Assembly (NCBI RefSeq): GCF_016464425.1
Contig: NZ_JADDKQ010000020.1
Span: 1-64,000 of the forward strand
Source of the DNA: Actinotalea solisilvae
Lineage (GTDB): Bacteria; Actinomycetota; Actinomycetes; Actinomycetales; Cellulomonadaceae
Reading direction: 5' to 3'
DNA: 64,000 nucleotides
Shown here one piece after another: positions 15,551 to 25,208 of this stretch. The notes beneath the pieces are model-generated. The model ran no database searches and was not told the DNA's origin. It saw only the letters and a list, made by a program, of their open reading frames with translations. Position numbers and translations under genes: made by a program. Numbering within the stretch: position 1 is the first letter of the stretch; every line of letters starts with the position of its first letter.

Positions 15551-16792
15551 GTGACCATCGCCCTGCGGTACGCCGCCCGGTCCGACGTCGGCCTCGTGCG
15601 GTCCAACAACCAGGACTCCGCCTACGCCGGCCCCCACCTGCTCGCCGTCGCGGACGGCATGGGCGGGCACGCGGGCGGCGACGTCGCGTCCTCCGTCGCG
15701 GTCGCGCACCTCGCGCCCCTCGACGACGAGGCGCACGGGCCCGACGACGCCCTCGCCGAGCTGAGCCAGGCCCTCACCACCGCGCACGACGAGCTGCTCG
15801 CGCGCGCCGAGGAGAACCCCGAGCTCGCGGGCCTCGGCACGACGGTCACGGCCCTCCTGCGCTCGGGCAACAAGCTCGCGATGGCCCACATCGGCGACTC
15901 GCGCGCCTACCTGCTGCGCGACGGCGAGCTCACCCAGGTCACCACGGACCACTCGTTCGTCCAGCACCTCGTCAACACGGGCAAGATCACCGCGGAGGAG
16001 GCCGAGCGGCACCCGCAGCGCTCGGTCCTCCTGCGCGTGCTGGGCGACTTCGACATGGAGATCGTCCCCGACATGTCGGTGCGCGAGGCGCGGGCGGGCG
16101 ACCGCTGGCTGCTGTGCTCCGACGGCCTGTCCGGCGTCGTCAGCGGGGACACGATGGCCCAGACGATGCGCGAGGTCGCCGACATCGACGCCTGCGCCGA
16201 CCAGCTCGTCCAGCTCGCGCTGCGCGGCGGGGCGCCCGACAACGTCACGGTGGTCCTGGGCGACGTCGTCGAGGTCGACGCGCTGCCCGACGGCGCCGCG
16301 CCCGCCACGACCTCGCACGTCGTCGGCGCGGCCGCGCTCGACCGGAACCGCCCCACCATGGGCGGCACGGGCGCCGCGGCGCGCGCCGCCGAGCACAGCG
16401 CGCGGGCCCGCGAGGAGCAGGCCCAGGCCGCCGCGCCCGAGCCGGAGGAGGACGAGGAGGAGACGCCGTCGCGCCGCCGCCGCGTGCTCGCCCTCCTCGC
16501 GGTCCTGCTGGTCCTCGCCGCCGTGGGGACCGCGGGCTGGCTGGGCTACCGCTGGACCCAGGGTCAGTACTACGTGGGCGACGCCGACGGACGGGTCGCG
16601 GTCTTCCGCGGCATCCCCCAGTCGATCGGACCCGTCGAGCTGTCGAGCGTCGTCGACCGGACGGACACGCGCGTCGCGGACCTGCCCGGCTTCGTCCAGG
16701 ACCGCCTCGACCAGACGATCCCGGCCACGAGCCTCGCCGACGCCCGCGAGCGCGCCGCGGCGCTCGACTCCGAGGCGGACGAGTCGCCGTGA
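15551..16792 (+). CDS. pstP: PP2C-type Ser/Thr protein phosphatase PstP
   Basis: 413 residues from GTG 15551. The PPM/PP2C catalytic domain (1-235) shows RSDVGLVRSNNQDSAYAG, VADGMGGHAGGDVASSVAV (metal Asp), GTTVTALL, AHIGDSRAYLLRDGEL, LLCSDGLSG and GAPDNVTVVLGD. A ~70-residue Glu/Ala-rich linker, a membrane helix (RRVLALLAVLLVLAAVGTAGWLGY, ~315-338) and an extracytoplasmic tail follow. It dephosphorylates PknA/PknB and their targets at the division site. Confidence 0.95.
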   Translation: MTIALRYAARSDVGLVRSNNQDSAYAGPHLLAVADGMGGHAGGDVASSVAVAHLAPLDDEAHGPDDALAELSQALTTAHDELLARAEENPELAGLGTTVTALLRSGNKLAMAHIGDSRAYLLRDGELTQVTTDHSFVQHLVNTGKITAEEAERHPQRSVLLRVLGDFDMEIVPDMSVREARAGDRWLLCSDGLSGVVSGDTMAQTMREVADIDACADQLVQLALRGGAPDNVTVVLGDVVEVDALPDGAAPATTSHVVGAAALDRNRPTMGGTGAAARAAEHSARAREEQAQAAAPEPEEDEEETPSRRRRVLALLAVLLVLAAVGTAGWLGYRWTQGQYYVGDADGRVAVFRGIPQSIGPVELSSVVDRTDTRVADLPGFVQDRLDQTIPATSLADARERAAALDSEADESP

Positions 16793-16823
16793 CGGTCCGG
16801 ACGTCCGGCGCCGGGGCGGTGCG

Positions 16824-18266
16824 GTGATGGCCACGGTCTCCCCGCACCGGGTCCGTCCGGGGCGCAGCATGGAGCTCGGGCTCCTCGTGCTGGCCCTGGC
16901 CATCGGCGTCGGCGCGTACGCCCTCGTGGGTCTCGCGACCGCCGGCACGCTGCCGGCGGACATCTTCGGCTACAGCGCGGGCCTCGTCGCCCTGGCCGTG
17001 GGGCTGCACCTCGTCATGCGGTGGCGCGCGCCCTACGCGGACCCGGTGATCCTGCCCGTCGCGGTCGCGCTCAACGGCATCGGCCTCGCGATGATCTACC
17101 GGATCGACGTCGCCGAGACCGCGCGCGGCGAGGCGTCCACCTTCGCCGAGCGCCAGCTCGGCTGGACGGCGCTGGGGATCGTGCTCGCGGCCGTCGTCGT
17201 CGTGCTGCTGCGGGACCACCGGACGCTGCGGCGGTACACGTACACCGCGATGGTCGCCGGCCTCGTGCTCCTCGTGCTCCCGCTGGTCCCCGGCCTCGGC
17301 GCCCTCATCAACGGCGCGCGCATCTGGATCCGGGTCGGCTCCTACTCCTTCCAGCCGGCCGAGCTCGGCAAGATCGCGCTCGCGATCTTCTTCGCCGGCT
17401 ACCTCGTGACGACGCGGGACACCCTCGCGCTCGCCGGGCCCAAGGTGCTCGGCCTTCAGCTGCCGCGTCCCCGCGACCTCGGCCCGATCCTCCTGGCGTG
17501 GGGCGTCTCGCTCGCGGTGCTCGTGCTCGAGCGCGACCTCGGCACGTCGCTGCTCTTCTTCGGCCTGTTCGTCGCCATGCTCTACCTCGCCACGGAGCGG
17601 CTCAGCTGGATCGTCATCGGCCTCGGGCTCTTCGTGGGCGGCGCGGCGCTCGCCGCGTCCCTGTTCAGCCACGTCGGCGCGCGGTTCGAGGCCTGGCTCA
17701 ACGCCTTCGACGACGACGTCTTCAACGCCTCGCCCGGCGGCTCCGGCCAGCTCGTCCGCGGGCTGTTCGGCATGGCCAACGGCGGCCTCTTCGGCACCGG
17801 CTGGGGCCAGGGCAGGCCCGACCTCGTGCCCTACGCCGAGTCGGACTTCATCGTCGCGTCGCTCGGCGAGGAGCTCGGGCTCACCGGCCTGCTCGCGGTC
17901 CTCGTCCTCTACCTCGTGCTCGCCGAGCGCGGCCTGCGCACCGCGATCGGCGTGCGGGACGGCTTCGGCAAGCTCTTCGCGGGCGGCATGGCGTTCACCG
18001 TCGCCTTCCAGTGCTTCGTCGTCGTGGGCGGCGTGACGCGGATCATCCCGCTCACCGGCCTGACGATGCCGTTCCTCGCCTACGGCGGCTCGTCGCTCCT
18101 GGCGAACTGGATCATCGCCGCGCTCCTCCTGCGCATCTCCGACAGCGCGCGCCGCCCGGCCGGCGAGGCGGACGCGCGCCGCGGCCCCGCGGGCGCCCCG
18201 GAGGTCGAGCCCGAGGGCGACGACAACGCGACCGAGGTCATCGCCCTGGACGGCGGTCGCCCGTGA
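16824..18266 (+). CDS. rodA: SEDS-family peptidoglycan glycosyltransferase RodA/FtsW
   Basis: About 480 residues (GTG 16824 or ATG 16827, no clear ribosome site decides). About ten membrane helices plus the SEDS landmarks: GARIWIRVGSYSFQPAELGKIALAIFFAGYL, the ERDLGTSLLFFGLFVAMLYLATERLSW region with the catalytic-loop Asp, PYAESDFIVASLGEELGL and PLTGLTMPFLAYGGSSLLANW. It polymerises lipid II with its partner PbpA, encoded next. The charged C-terminal tail (about 45 residues) is cytoplasmic. Its stop overlaps the pbpA start (GTGA). Confidence 0.94.
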   Translation: MMATVSPHRVRPGRSMELGLLVLALAIGVGAYALVGLATAGTLPADIFGYSAGLVALAVGLHLVMRWRAPYADPVILPVAVALNGIGLAMIYRIDVAETARGEASTFAERQLGWTALGIVLAAVVVVLLRDHRTLRRYTYTAMVAGLVLLVLPLVPGLGALINGARIWIRVGSYSFQPAELGKIALAIFFAGYLVTTRDTLALAGPKVLGLQLPRPRDLGPILLAWGVSLAVLVLERDLGTSLLFFGLFVAMLYLATERLSWIVIGLGLFVGGAALAASLFSHVGARFEAWLNAFDDDVFNASPGGSGQLVRGLFGMANGGLFGTGWGQGRPDLVPYAESDFIVASLGEELGLTGLLAVLVLYLVLAERGLRTAIGVRDGFGKLFAGGMAFTVAFQCFVVVGGVTRIIPLTGLTMPFLAYGGSSLLANWIIAALLLRISDSARRPAGEADARRGPAGAPEVEPEGDDNATEVIALDGGRP

Positions 18267-19714
18267 ACACGCCCCTGCGCCGCCTCGCGTCCGTCGTCGT
18301 CGTCATGTTCCTCGTCCTCATGGGCGGGAGCACCTGGGTGCAGTTCTTCCAGGCGGCCGAGCTCAACAACGACACGCGCAACGTGCGCACGCTCTACCGC
18401 GAGTACGGCAACCCGCGCGGGCCGATCGTCGTCGGCGGCAACGCGATCGCGCTGTCGACGCCCGTCGACGACCCCTTCGGCTACCAGCGCAGCTACCCGG
18501 GCGGTGAGATCTACGCGCCCGTGACCGGGTTCTACTCCGTCGTCTACGGCCGCTCGGGGATCGAGCGGACGATGAACACGGAGCTCAACGGCTCCGCCGA
18601 CTCCCTCTTCTACGCGCGTCTCGAGGACCTCGTCACGGGCCGGCAGCCCCAGGGCGCGATCGTCGAGCTCACGCTCGACCCCGAGGTCCAGCAGGCCGCG
18701 TGGGACGCGCTCGGCGACCAGCGGGGCGCCGTCGTGGCCCTCGACCCCACGACCGGCGCGATCCTCGCGATGGTCTCCAAGCCGTCCTACGACCCCAACG
18801 TGCTCGCCGGGCACGACACCCGCGTGGTCAACGAGGCGTGGCAGGCGCTCCAGGCGGCCGAGGGCGACCCCATGGCGAACCGCGCGATCGCCGGGAACAC
18901 CTACCCGCCCGGCTCGACGTTCAAGCTCGTCACGGCGGCGGCCGCGCTCGAGCGCGGGTTCACGGGCGCGACCGAGCTCCAGGCGCCGGTCGAGCTCGAC
19001 CTGCCCCAGACGACGTCGATGCTGCGCAACTTCGGCAACACCTCCTGCAGCCCCACGGGCACGACGACGCTCGCCGACGCGCTGCGGATCTCGTGCAACA
19101 CCGCGTTCGGCCAGCTGGGCCTGGACCTCGGCCAGGAGGTGCTGCGCGAACAGGCACGGGCGTTCGGCTTCGACACACCCCTCGACGTGCCGATGACAGT
19201 GACGGAGAGCCACTTCCCCGACCAGCTCGATGCGCCGCAGACGGCTCTCTCGGCCATCGGGCAGTTCGAGGTGCGTGTGACCCCGCTCCAGGTGGCGATG
19301 GTCTCCGCCGCCGTGGCGAACGGCGGCGTGCAGATGCAGCCGTACCTCGTGCAGTCGGTGCGCAGCCAGGACCTCACGGTGGTGTCCGAGACCGAGCCCT
19401 CCGAGCTCGCGACGCCGATCACCCCGACGACGGCCGCTGCGCTGCGCGACATGATGGTCGGCGTCGTGGCGGACGGCAGCGGCACGTCGGCGCAGATCCC
19501 GGGCGTGCAGGTCGCGGGCAAGACGGGCACAGCGCAGACGGCCGAGGAGGCCGCGCCGCACGCGTGGTTCACGGCCTTCGCGCCCGCCGACGCCCCCCGC
19601 GTCGCGGTCGCGGTGATCGTCGAGAACGGCGGCGCGATGGGCAGCGAGGCGACGGGCGGCCGTGTGGCCGCGCCCATCGCGCGCGCGGTCATCGAGGCGG
19701 TGCTCGCCGGATGA
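18263..19714 (+). CDS. pbpA: Penicillin-binding protein A, transpeptidase
   Basis: 483 residues: one N-terminal membrane anchor (RLASVVVVMFLVLMGGSTWVQFF), a short pedestal, and a transpeptidase domain with the active-site motif STFK (in PPGSTFKLVTAAAAL, about 219-222), SCN (ALRISCNTAFGQ) and KTG (VAGKTGTAQT, about 419). Class B PBPs cross-link glycan made by their SEDS partner; in mycobacteria PbpA is a division enzyme phosphorylated by PknB. GTG 18263 overlaps rodA by 4 bases and its stop overlaps pknA. Confidence 0.95.
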   Translation: MNTPLRRLASVVVVMFLVLMGGSTWVQFFQAAELNNDTRNVRTLYREYGNPRGPIVVGGNAIALSTPVDDPFGYQRSYPGGEIYAPVTGFYSVVYGRSGIERTMNTELNGSADSLFYARLEDLVTGRQPQGAIVELTLDPEVQQAAWDALGDQRGAVVALDPTTGAILAMVSKPSYDPNVLAGHDTRVVNEAWQALQAAEGDPMANRAIAGNTYPPGSTFKLVTAAAALERGFTGATELQAPVELDLPQTTSMLRNFGNTSCSPTGTTTLADALRISCNTAFGQLGLDLGQEVLREQARAFGFDTPLDVPMTVTESHFPDQLDAPQTALSAIGQFEVRVTPLQVAMVSAAVANGGVQMQPYLVQSVRSQDLTVVSETEPSELATPITPTTAAALRDMMVGVVADGSGTSAQIPGVQVAGKTGTAQTAEEAAPHAWFTAFAPADAPRVAVAVIVENGGAMGSEATGGRVAAPIARAVIEAVLAG

Positions 19715-21459
19715 GGCCCGCGACCGCCGTCGCCCTGGGTGGGCGCTACCGCCTCGTCTCGCGCATCGCCGTCGGCGGCATGGGCGAGGTGTGGGTCGGC
19801 CACGACGAGGCCCTCGCGCGCGACGTCGCGGTCAAGGTGCTGCGCGAGGAGTTCGCGGGCGACGCCGGCTTCCTCGAGCGCTTCCGCACCGAGGCGCGCA
19901 ACAGCGCCCAGCTGAGCCACCCCAACATCGCCCAGCTCTACGACTACGGCGAGCAGGAGGGCTCGGGCTTCCTCGTCATGGAGCTCGTGCTCGGCGAGCC
20001 CATGTCCGACCTGCTCGACCGCCAGCCCGTGCTGCCCACGCGGCGGCTGCTGCCGATCCTCGCCCAGACGGCGCGGGCCCTGCACGCCGCGCACGTGGCC
20101 GGCGTCGTGCACCGGGACGTCAAGCCCGGAAACATCCTGCTCGCGCGCTCGGGCCGGGTGAAGATCACCGACTTCGGCATCTCGACCGCGAGCAACCAGA
20201 TCCCGATGACGGCGTCGGGCATGGTCATGGGCACGGCGCAGTACCTGTCTCCCGAGCAGGCGATCGGCCGCGCGGCCACGCCCGCGTCGGACATCTACTC
20301 GCTCGGGATCGTCGCCTACGAGGCGCTCGTCGGGAACCGGCCCTTCACGGGCCCGACGGCGGTCGACATCGCCGTCGCGCACGTCAACACGCCCGTCCCG
20401 CCGCTGCCCCACGACATCGACCCCGAGCTCGCCGCGATGGTCATGCGGATGCTCGCGAAGGACCCCGAGGAGCGGCCGCGGTCCGCCGCGTCGCTCGCGC
20501 GCACGCTCGACGGGATGCTCGACCGGACGCCGCCCGGCGGGGTGCCCACCGCGGCCTACGGCCGGCACGCCCGGACCGTCGACCTCATGGACGCGGCCGA
20601 GATGTCGCGGACGGGGACGGTCCAGCACGTGCCGCGGCCGCACCAGCCCGTCGCGTCCGGGCCCGTGCCGCCCCAGGGCGGGATCGGCTACGCGACCGGG
20701 CCGCTCCCCCTGCCCGCGCTGGTCGAGGCGGGGCCCACCGTGGTCCCCGGGCGGCCCGCGGCCGAGGCGGTGGCCGAGACGCCCGCGGGTGCGCCCCCGG
20801 TGTACGTCCCGCAGGACGAGGCCGCCGCCGAGCGCGCCACGCCCGCGCCGGCGCCGACCGCCCTGCCCACGACGCCGGTCCGGCCCGGCCCGGTCGGCGC
20901 GGGCGGGCCCGACGCGCCGCTCGCGCGCCCCGAGGCGGCGGCGTGGGAGCGTGCGGCCGAGGCCGTCGCGTCGGCACCCCTCGAGCTCCCGCCGCCGGCA
21001 CCGCGCACGGACGCCCGGCGCCGCCCGGTGCCCGGCACGCCCGCCGACGAGGGCGCCCCCCGCGCCCCGCGCACGCGCGCGGTCCCCGTGCGCACCTCGA
21101 CGACGACAGGGCTGCGCTGGGGGCGGGTCTCACGTCCCCTCGTCGCGCTGGTGCTCGTGGTGCTCTTCGCGGTCCTCGGCGCGCTCTTCGCCGACCGCGT
21201 CTGGGGTCACGAGCGCACTGGCGCGGCGGGCGGCCCGGCCGCCCCGGTGGCCACGTCCGCGGACGGGGCGCCGGGACATGGGATGCTGCCGCTGCGTACC
21301 CTGAACGGTGGCGCGGCCGGGACCGGCGCGTCCGGGACGCGGACGACCGACCGGGCGCACATCGATCGGGCGCGGCCGGGCGGCTCAGGGACGGACCAGG
21401 CGGGCACGACCCGGGCACAGACGGACCCGGAACAGACGACGACAGCGAGGAACCTGTAG
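19711..21459 (+). CDS. pknA: Ser/Thr protein kinase PknA
   Basis: 582 residues. The kinase domain (13-~275) has IAVGGMGEV, Lys42 in VAVKVL, HRDVKPGNIL, DFGISTA, GTAQYLSPEQA and DIYSLGIVAYE. A long Pro/Ala linker with several Thr/Arg sites then leads to a membrane helix (~ residues 475-495, PLVALVLVVLFAVLGALFA) and an extracytoplasmic tail of about 85 residues rich in Thr, Gly and Arg (no PASTA repeats). It controls cell shape and division with PknB. ATG 19711 overlaps pbpA; its stop TAG overlaps the pknB GTG. Confidence 0.95.
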   Translation: MRPATAVALGGRYRLVSRIAVGGMGEVWVGHDEALARDVAVKVLREEFAGDAGFLERFRTEARNSAQLSHPNIAQLYDYGEQEGSGFLVMELVLGEPMSDLLDRQPVLPTRRLLPILAQTARALHAAHVAGVVHRDVKPGNILLARSGRVKITDFGISTASNQIPMTASGMVMGTAQYLSPEQAIGRAATPASDIYSLGIVAYEALVGNRPFTGPTAVDIAVAHVNTPVPPLPHDIDPELAAMVMRMLAKDPEERPRSAASLARTLDGMLDRTPPGGVPTAAYGRHARTVDLMDAAEMSRTGTVQHVPRPHQPVASGPVPPQGGIGYATGPLPLPALVEAGPTVVPGRPAAEAVAETPAGAPPVYVPQDEAAAERATPAPAPTALPTTPVRPGPVGAGGPDAPLARPEAAAWERAAEAVASAPLELPPPAPRTDARRRPVPGTPADEGAPRAPRTRAVPVRTSTTTGLRWGRVSRPLVALVLVVLFAVLGALFADRVWGHERTGAAGGPAAPVATSADGAPGHGMLPLRTLNGGAAGTGASGTRTTDRAHIDRARPGGSGTDQAGTTRAQTDPEQTTTARNL

Positions 21460-23513
21460 TGGTGGACGACGCACCTCGGATCCTCGGCGGCCGCTACGAG
21501 GTCGGCGAGCTCATCGGGCGCGGTGGCATGGCCGAGGTGCACATCGGCCACGACACGCGCCTCGGGCGCACCGTCGCCATCAAGATCCTGCGGTCGGACC
21601 TCGCGCGCGACCCGTCCTTCCAGGCGCGCTTCCGCCGCGAGGCCCAGGCGGCCGCGTCGCTCAACCACCCGGCGATCGTCGCGGTCTACGACACGGGCGA
21701 GGACATCTTCACCGAGCAGGGCGGCGCCGTCTCGCACGTGCCCTTCATCGTCATGGAGTACGTCGAGGGCCACACGGTCCGCGACATCCTGCGGGACGGG
21801 TCCGCCGTGCCGCTCGAGGAGGCCGTCGAGATCACGGCCGGCGTGCTGTCGGCGCTCGAGTACTCGCACCACGCCGGCATCGTCCACCGCGACATCAAGC
21901 CCGCGAACGTCATGCTCACCCCGACCGGCGCCGTCAAGGTGATGGACTTCGGCATCGCCCGGGCCATGGCCGACTCCGCGGGCACCATGACGCAGACGCA
22001 GGCCGTCATCGGCACGGCGCAGTACCTCTCGCCCGAGCAGGCGCGCGGCGAGCAGGTCGACTCCCGCAGCGACCTCTACTCGACCGGCTGCCTGCTCTTC
22101 GAGCTCCTCACCGGACGGCCGCCGTTCATCGGCGACTCGCCCGTCGCCGTCGCCTACCAGCACGCGCGCGAGGAGGCCCCGCCCCCCAGCACGTTCGCGT
22201 CGGACGTCCCCGACGCCCTCGACCGGATCACGATGAAGGCGCTCGCGAAGGACCGCGACCAGCGGTACGGCTCGGCCGCCGAGTTCCGCTCCGACCTCGA
22301 GTCCGCGCTGCGCGGCGGGCACGTCGGCGCCCCGGCGCTCGGTGCCCTCGGTGCGGGCGCGCTCGCGGCGGGCGCGACCGAGGTCCTCCGTCCGACGCCC
22401 GCCGCCGCGACCACCCAGGTGCTCGGGGCGGGCGCACCGCCCGCCGCCGTCGCCCCCGCGGGCTCGCCGTGGTCGCAGACCGGCGTGGGCGGCGCGGCCG
22501 GCACGACGAGCACGACGACGCGGCCGGCCCCGGACGACGAGGAGCCGAACCGGCGCTGGGTCGTGTGGGTCCTCGTGGCCGTGGCGCTCGCCGCGGTGGC
22601 CGGCATCGTCTACCTCCTCACCCAGGGCACCGGCGACACCGAGGAGCCGACGACGGTCGAGGTGCCGAACGTGGTCGGCATGGACGAGGCCGCCGCGCGC
22701 CAGCTCGTCGAGGACGCGGACCTCGTCTTCGAGCGTGGCACCGAGGCCAGCACGACGGTCGAGGAGGGCTTCGTCATCCGCACGGACCCCGAGAGCGGCG
22801 AGGAGGTCGACGCCGGGAGCACGGTGCAGGTCGTCGTGTCCGCGGGCGCGGACCCCGTGCAGATCCCGGAGCTCGAGAACCTCACGCAGGACCGGGCGCG
22901 CCAGGAGCTCGAGGCGCTCGGCTTCCGCGACATCACCATCGCGACCGAGAACAGCGCGAACGTCGAGAAGGACCGCGTCACGGGCACGGACCCGGCCGCG
23001 GGAACGCAGGTCGACCCGACCTCGACGCCCATCACGCTCAAGCTGTCGACCGGCCAGGTCGAGCTGCCCAACCTGCTGGACCCGCCGCGCACGGTCGACC
23101 AGGCGCGCGAGGAGCTCGTCGCGCTCGGCCTCGTCCCGTCGATCACGCAGGAGGAGACGGCCGACGCCGCCCCGGGCACCGTCATCGCGCAGAGCCGCAC
23201 GCCCGGACCGGTGCCGCAGCGCTCCGAGGTCGGCATCACCGTGGCCATCGCGCCCGAGGTCGTCACCGTCCCGGTGCCCGACCTCGCGGGTCTCACCTAC
23301 GACGAGGCCGCGGCGCGCCTCGGCGGCGCCGGGCTCAACGCGGCCCGCGGCACGCCCGTCGAGAGCGCCACCGTGCCCAAGGACCGCGTCGTCAGCAGCG
23401 ACCCGGCCGCCGGCACCCAGGTGCCCGAGGGGACGACGGTCACGGTCGTCGTGTCGAGCGGTCCGCCACCGGCGGGCGGCGGCGGCGGCCAGGGCGGCGC
23501 CGGGGACGACTGA
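21459..23513 (+). CDS. pknB: Ser/Thr protein kinase PknB with four PASTA domains
   Basis: 684 residues from GTG 21459 (a second GTG follows at once). Kinase domain ~13-275: LIGRGGMAEV, Lys42 in VAIKIL, HRDIKPANVML, DFGIARAM, GTAQYLSPEQARGEQVD. After a linker with Thr-rich TQT repeats comes a membrane helix (RWVVWVLVAVALAAVAGIVYLLT) and four extracellular PASTA repeats (each ~65 residues, starting EVPNVVGM, QIPELENL, ELPNLLDP, PVPDLAGL), which bind muropeptide and lipid II. The Gly-rich C-terminus is followed by a CCCCCGCGGGGG palindrome. It is last in the operon. Confidence 0.96.
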   Translation: MVDDAPRILGGRYEVGELIGRGGMAEVHIGHDTRLGRTVAIKILRSDLARDPSFQARFRREAQAAASLNHPAIVAVYDTGEDIFTEQGGAVSHVPFIVMEYVEGHTVRDILRDGSAVPLEEAVEITAGVLSALEYSHHAGIVHRDIKPANVMLTPTGAVKVMDFGIARAMADSAGTMTQTQAVIGTAQYLSPEQARGEQVDSRSDLYSTGCLLFELLTGRPPFIGDSPVAVAYQHAREEAPPPSTFASDVPDALDRITMKALAKDRDQRYGSAAEFRSDLESALRGGHVGAPALGALGAGALAAGATEVLRPTPAAATTQVLGAGAPPAAVAPAGSPWSQTGVGGAAGTTSTTTRPAPDDEEPNRRWVVWVLVAVALAAVAGIVYLLTQGTGDTEEPTTVEVPNVVGMDEAAARQLVEDADLVFERGTEASTTVEEGFVIRTDPESGEEVDAGSTVQVVVSAGADPVQIPELENLTQDRARQELEALGFRDITIATENSANVEKDRVTGTDPAAGTQVDPTSTPITLKLSTGQVELPNLLDPPRTVDQAREELVALGLVPSITQEETADAAPGTVIAQSRTPGPVPQRSEVGITVAIAPEVVTVPVPDLAGLTYDEAAARLGGAGLNAARGTPVESATVPKDRVVSSDPAAGTQVPEGTTVTVVVSSGPPPAGGGGGQGGAGDD

Positions 23514-23555
23514 CCCCCGCGGGGGGCAGCCGTCAGGCGCGCGTGGGCTCGCGCC

Positions 23556-24269
23556 TCAGGCGCGCGTCGGCTCGGGGGCGGCGCCCTCGGGCGTCGTCGG
23601 GCCGTGCGTGCCGGGCTCGCGCACGAGCGGGGCCATGCCGGCCGACCGCTCCACCGCGCCCTCGAGCCCGCACAGCTCGAGCCAGTTGGCGAGCAGGCGG
23701 TGGCCGCCCTCGGTGAGCACCGACTCCGGGTGGAACTGGACGCCGTGGAGCGGCAGGTCCCGGTGCTGCAGGGCCATGATGACGCCCGTGCCGTCCGCGG
23801 CGGCGGTCCGCGCGGTGACGACCAGCTCGTCCGGCACGGTGCCGTCGACGACGGCGAGCGAGTGGTAGCGCGTGGCCGTGAAGTCGTCCGGCAGGCCGGC
23901 GAGCACGCCGTCGCCCTCGTGGTGCACCCGGCTCGTCTTGCCGTGCATGAGCTCGGGCGCGTGCGTGACGGTCGCGCCGAACACCTCGCCGAGCGCCTGG
24001 TGCCCGAGGCACACGCCGAGCATGGGCGTCCCGGTCGCGGCGCAGTCGCGGATGACGTCCATGGACTGCCCGGCGGCGCGCGGCGTGCCCGGCCCGGGCG
24101 AGACGAGCACACCGTCGTACTGCTCGCGCTCCTCGAGCGGCGGCACCGCGTCGTTGCGCACGACGACGGTCTCCGCGCCGAGCTGGTCGAGGTAGCCGAC
24201 GATCGTGTAGACGAACGAGTCGTAGTTGTCGACGACGAGGATCCTCGTGGGCCTGCTCATCTCACTCAT
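23556..24269 (-). CDS. pabA: Aminodeoxychorismate/anthranilate synthase glutamine amidotransferase subunit
   Basis: 237 residues, class I glutamine amidotransferase: ILVVDNYDSFVYTIVGYL, SPGPGTP, nucleophile Cys87 in GVCLGHQALGE, and the His-Glu pair in GVQFHPESVLTEGG. It supplies ammonia to PabB or TrpE. Its place after a sortase E and DUF881 matches the actinobacterial trpG/pabA next to pknB. The C-terminal ~40 residues (EPGTHGPTTPEGAAPEPTRA) are a nonconserved tail. The final 19 bases (23556-23574) recur with one change at 23533-23551 beyond the stop. Confidence 0.93.
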   Translation of the reverse strand: MSEMSRPTRILVVDNYDSFVYTIVGYLDQLGAETVVVRNDAVPPLEEREQYDGVLVSPGPGTPRAAGQSMDVIRDCAATGTPMLGVCLGHQALGEVFGATVTHAPELMHGKTSRVHHEGDGVLAGLPDDFTATRYHSLAVVDGTVPDELVVTARTAAADGTGVIMALQHRDLPLHGVQFHPESVLTEGGHRLLANWLELCGLEGAVERSAGMAPLVREPGTHGPTTPEGAAPEPTRA

Positions 24270-24423
24270 CCACCGTGATGTCGTTGAAGGGCATGGACGG
24301 GGCGATCGCCGGGAACACCCAGGTGAAGCAGGCTGCCACGACCGCGACGGCGAGCGCGAGCAGGACCACCACGCGGAGCCACGCCGGACCGGGCAGCGCC
24401 CGCCACAACCACCCGTACATCAT
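24262..24423 (-). CDS. Small membrane protein between sortase E and pabA
   Basis: 53 residues: a basic/Trp start (MMYGWLWRALPGPAWLR) and one membrane helix (VVVLLALAVAVVAACFTWVFPAIA) ending PSMPFNDITVDE. Two adjacent ATG codons compete. The start overlaps the sortase stop and the stop overlaps the pabA start region, so it is part of the same transcript. Homologues of this length recur at this place in actinobacteria; function unknown. Confidence 0.78.
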   Translation of the reverse strand: MMYGWLWRALPGPAWLRVVVLLALAVAVVAACFTWVFPAIAPSMPFNDITVDE

Positions 24424-25208
24424 GCGCCTCCTACGGCTGTGGTGAGCTCGGCTGGGACGCCCTCGGCGACGGGCAGCCAGTGGTCGAGCGTCGCGTGGAC
24501 GATGAAGCGCTCGCGCGCGGAGAACATGGGGTGGCAGGTGGTGAGGGTCATCCACCGCTCCGTCGGCGCCGCGTCCGGCTGGTTCGGGACGGGTGCGATG
24601 ACCTCGACCTGGTGCGGCAGCACGACCTGCGTGGACGTCACGCGATAGACGTACCAGGTGTCCTGCGTCTGCACGACGAGGGGGTCCCCGACCTGGAGCT
24701 CCTCGACGCGGTTGAGCGGCTTGCCGTAGGTGGTCCGGTGCCCGGCGACGGCGAAGTTGCCGACACCGCCCGGCATCGCGGTGCCCTCGTAGTGGCCGAG
24801 GCCGAGCACGTCGAGCACGTCCCGCCGGCTCGTGCCCTGGCTGATCGGCCGCACGTAGTCCGGGCCCCACCGCGGGACCTGCAGCGTCGCGAAGGTCGTG
24901 AGGTGCCCGGGCTCTGCGAGGACCGGGGCGGCGTCGGTGCGCGGCTCGGGCTCGGCGGTCGCCGTCGGCTCGGCGGCCGGGACGTCGGGCTCGGTGACGG
25001 CCCAGCCCAGGTCCTCGACCACGCGGGCCTGCTCGCCGTCGGCCACGACGTCCGTCCACCAGAGCTGCCACACGACGAAGAGCGCGAGGAGGACGCCGAG
25101 GGTGATGAGGACCTCGCCCAGGACGCCGACCACGACGGCGGCGCCGCCGGCGCGGCGCGGCGGCCGGCCGGGGTCGCCCGCGCGCGCCCCGTCGGTGGCG
25201 GTGGTCAC
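24420..25208 (-). CDS. srtE: Class E sortase
   Basis: 262 residues: basic Pro-rich N-terminus, one membrane helix (VVVGVLGEVLITLGVLLALFVVWQLWWTD, ~26-54), a linker, and a sortase domain with His157 (FAVAGHRTTYG), Cys225 in TLTTCHP and Arg232. The TLTTC active site and the N-terminal membrane anchor are typical of class E, which attaches LAXTG-bearing proteins to peptidoglycan. GTG 25208 overlaps the DUF881 stop. No sorting substrate lies in this window. Confidence 0.92.
   Translation of the reverse strand: MTTATDGARAGDPGRPPRRAGGAAVVVGVLGEVLITLGVLLALFVVWQLWWTDVVADGEQARVVEDLGWAVTEPDVPAAEPTATAEPEPRTDAAPVLAEPGHLTTFATLQVPRWGPDYVRPISQGTSRRDVLDVLGLGHYEGTAMPGGVGNFAVAGHRTTYGKPLNRVEELQVGDPLVVQTQDTWYVYRVTSTQVVLPHQVEVIAPVPNQPDAAPTERWMTLTTCHPMFSARERFIVHATLDHWLPVAEGVPAELTTAVGGA

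Noticed and set aside
21459..21470. Possible frameshift between pknA and pknB.
   Set aside because: The TAG/GTG overlap is a normal coupled junction; both kinases are complete with their own Lys42 and membrane helices.
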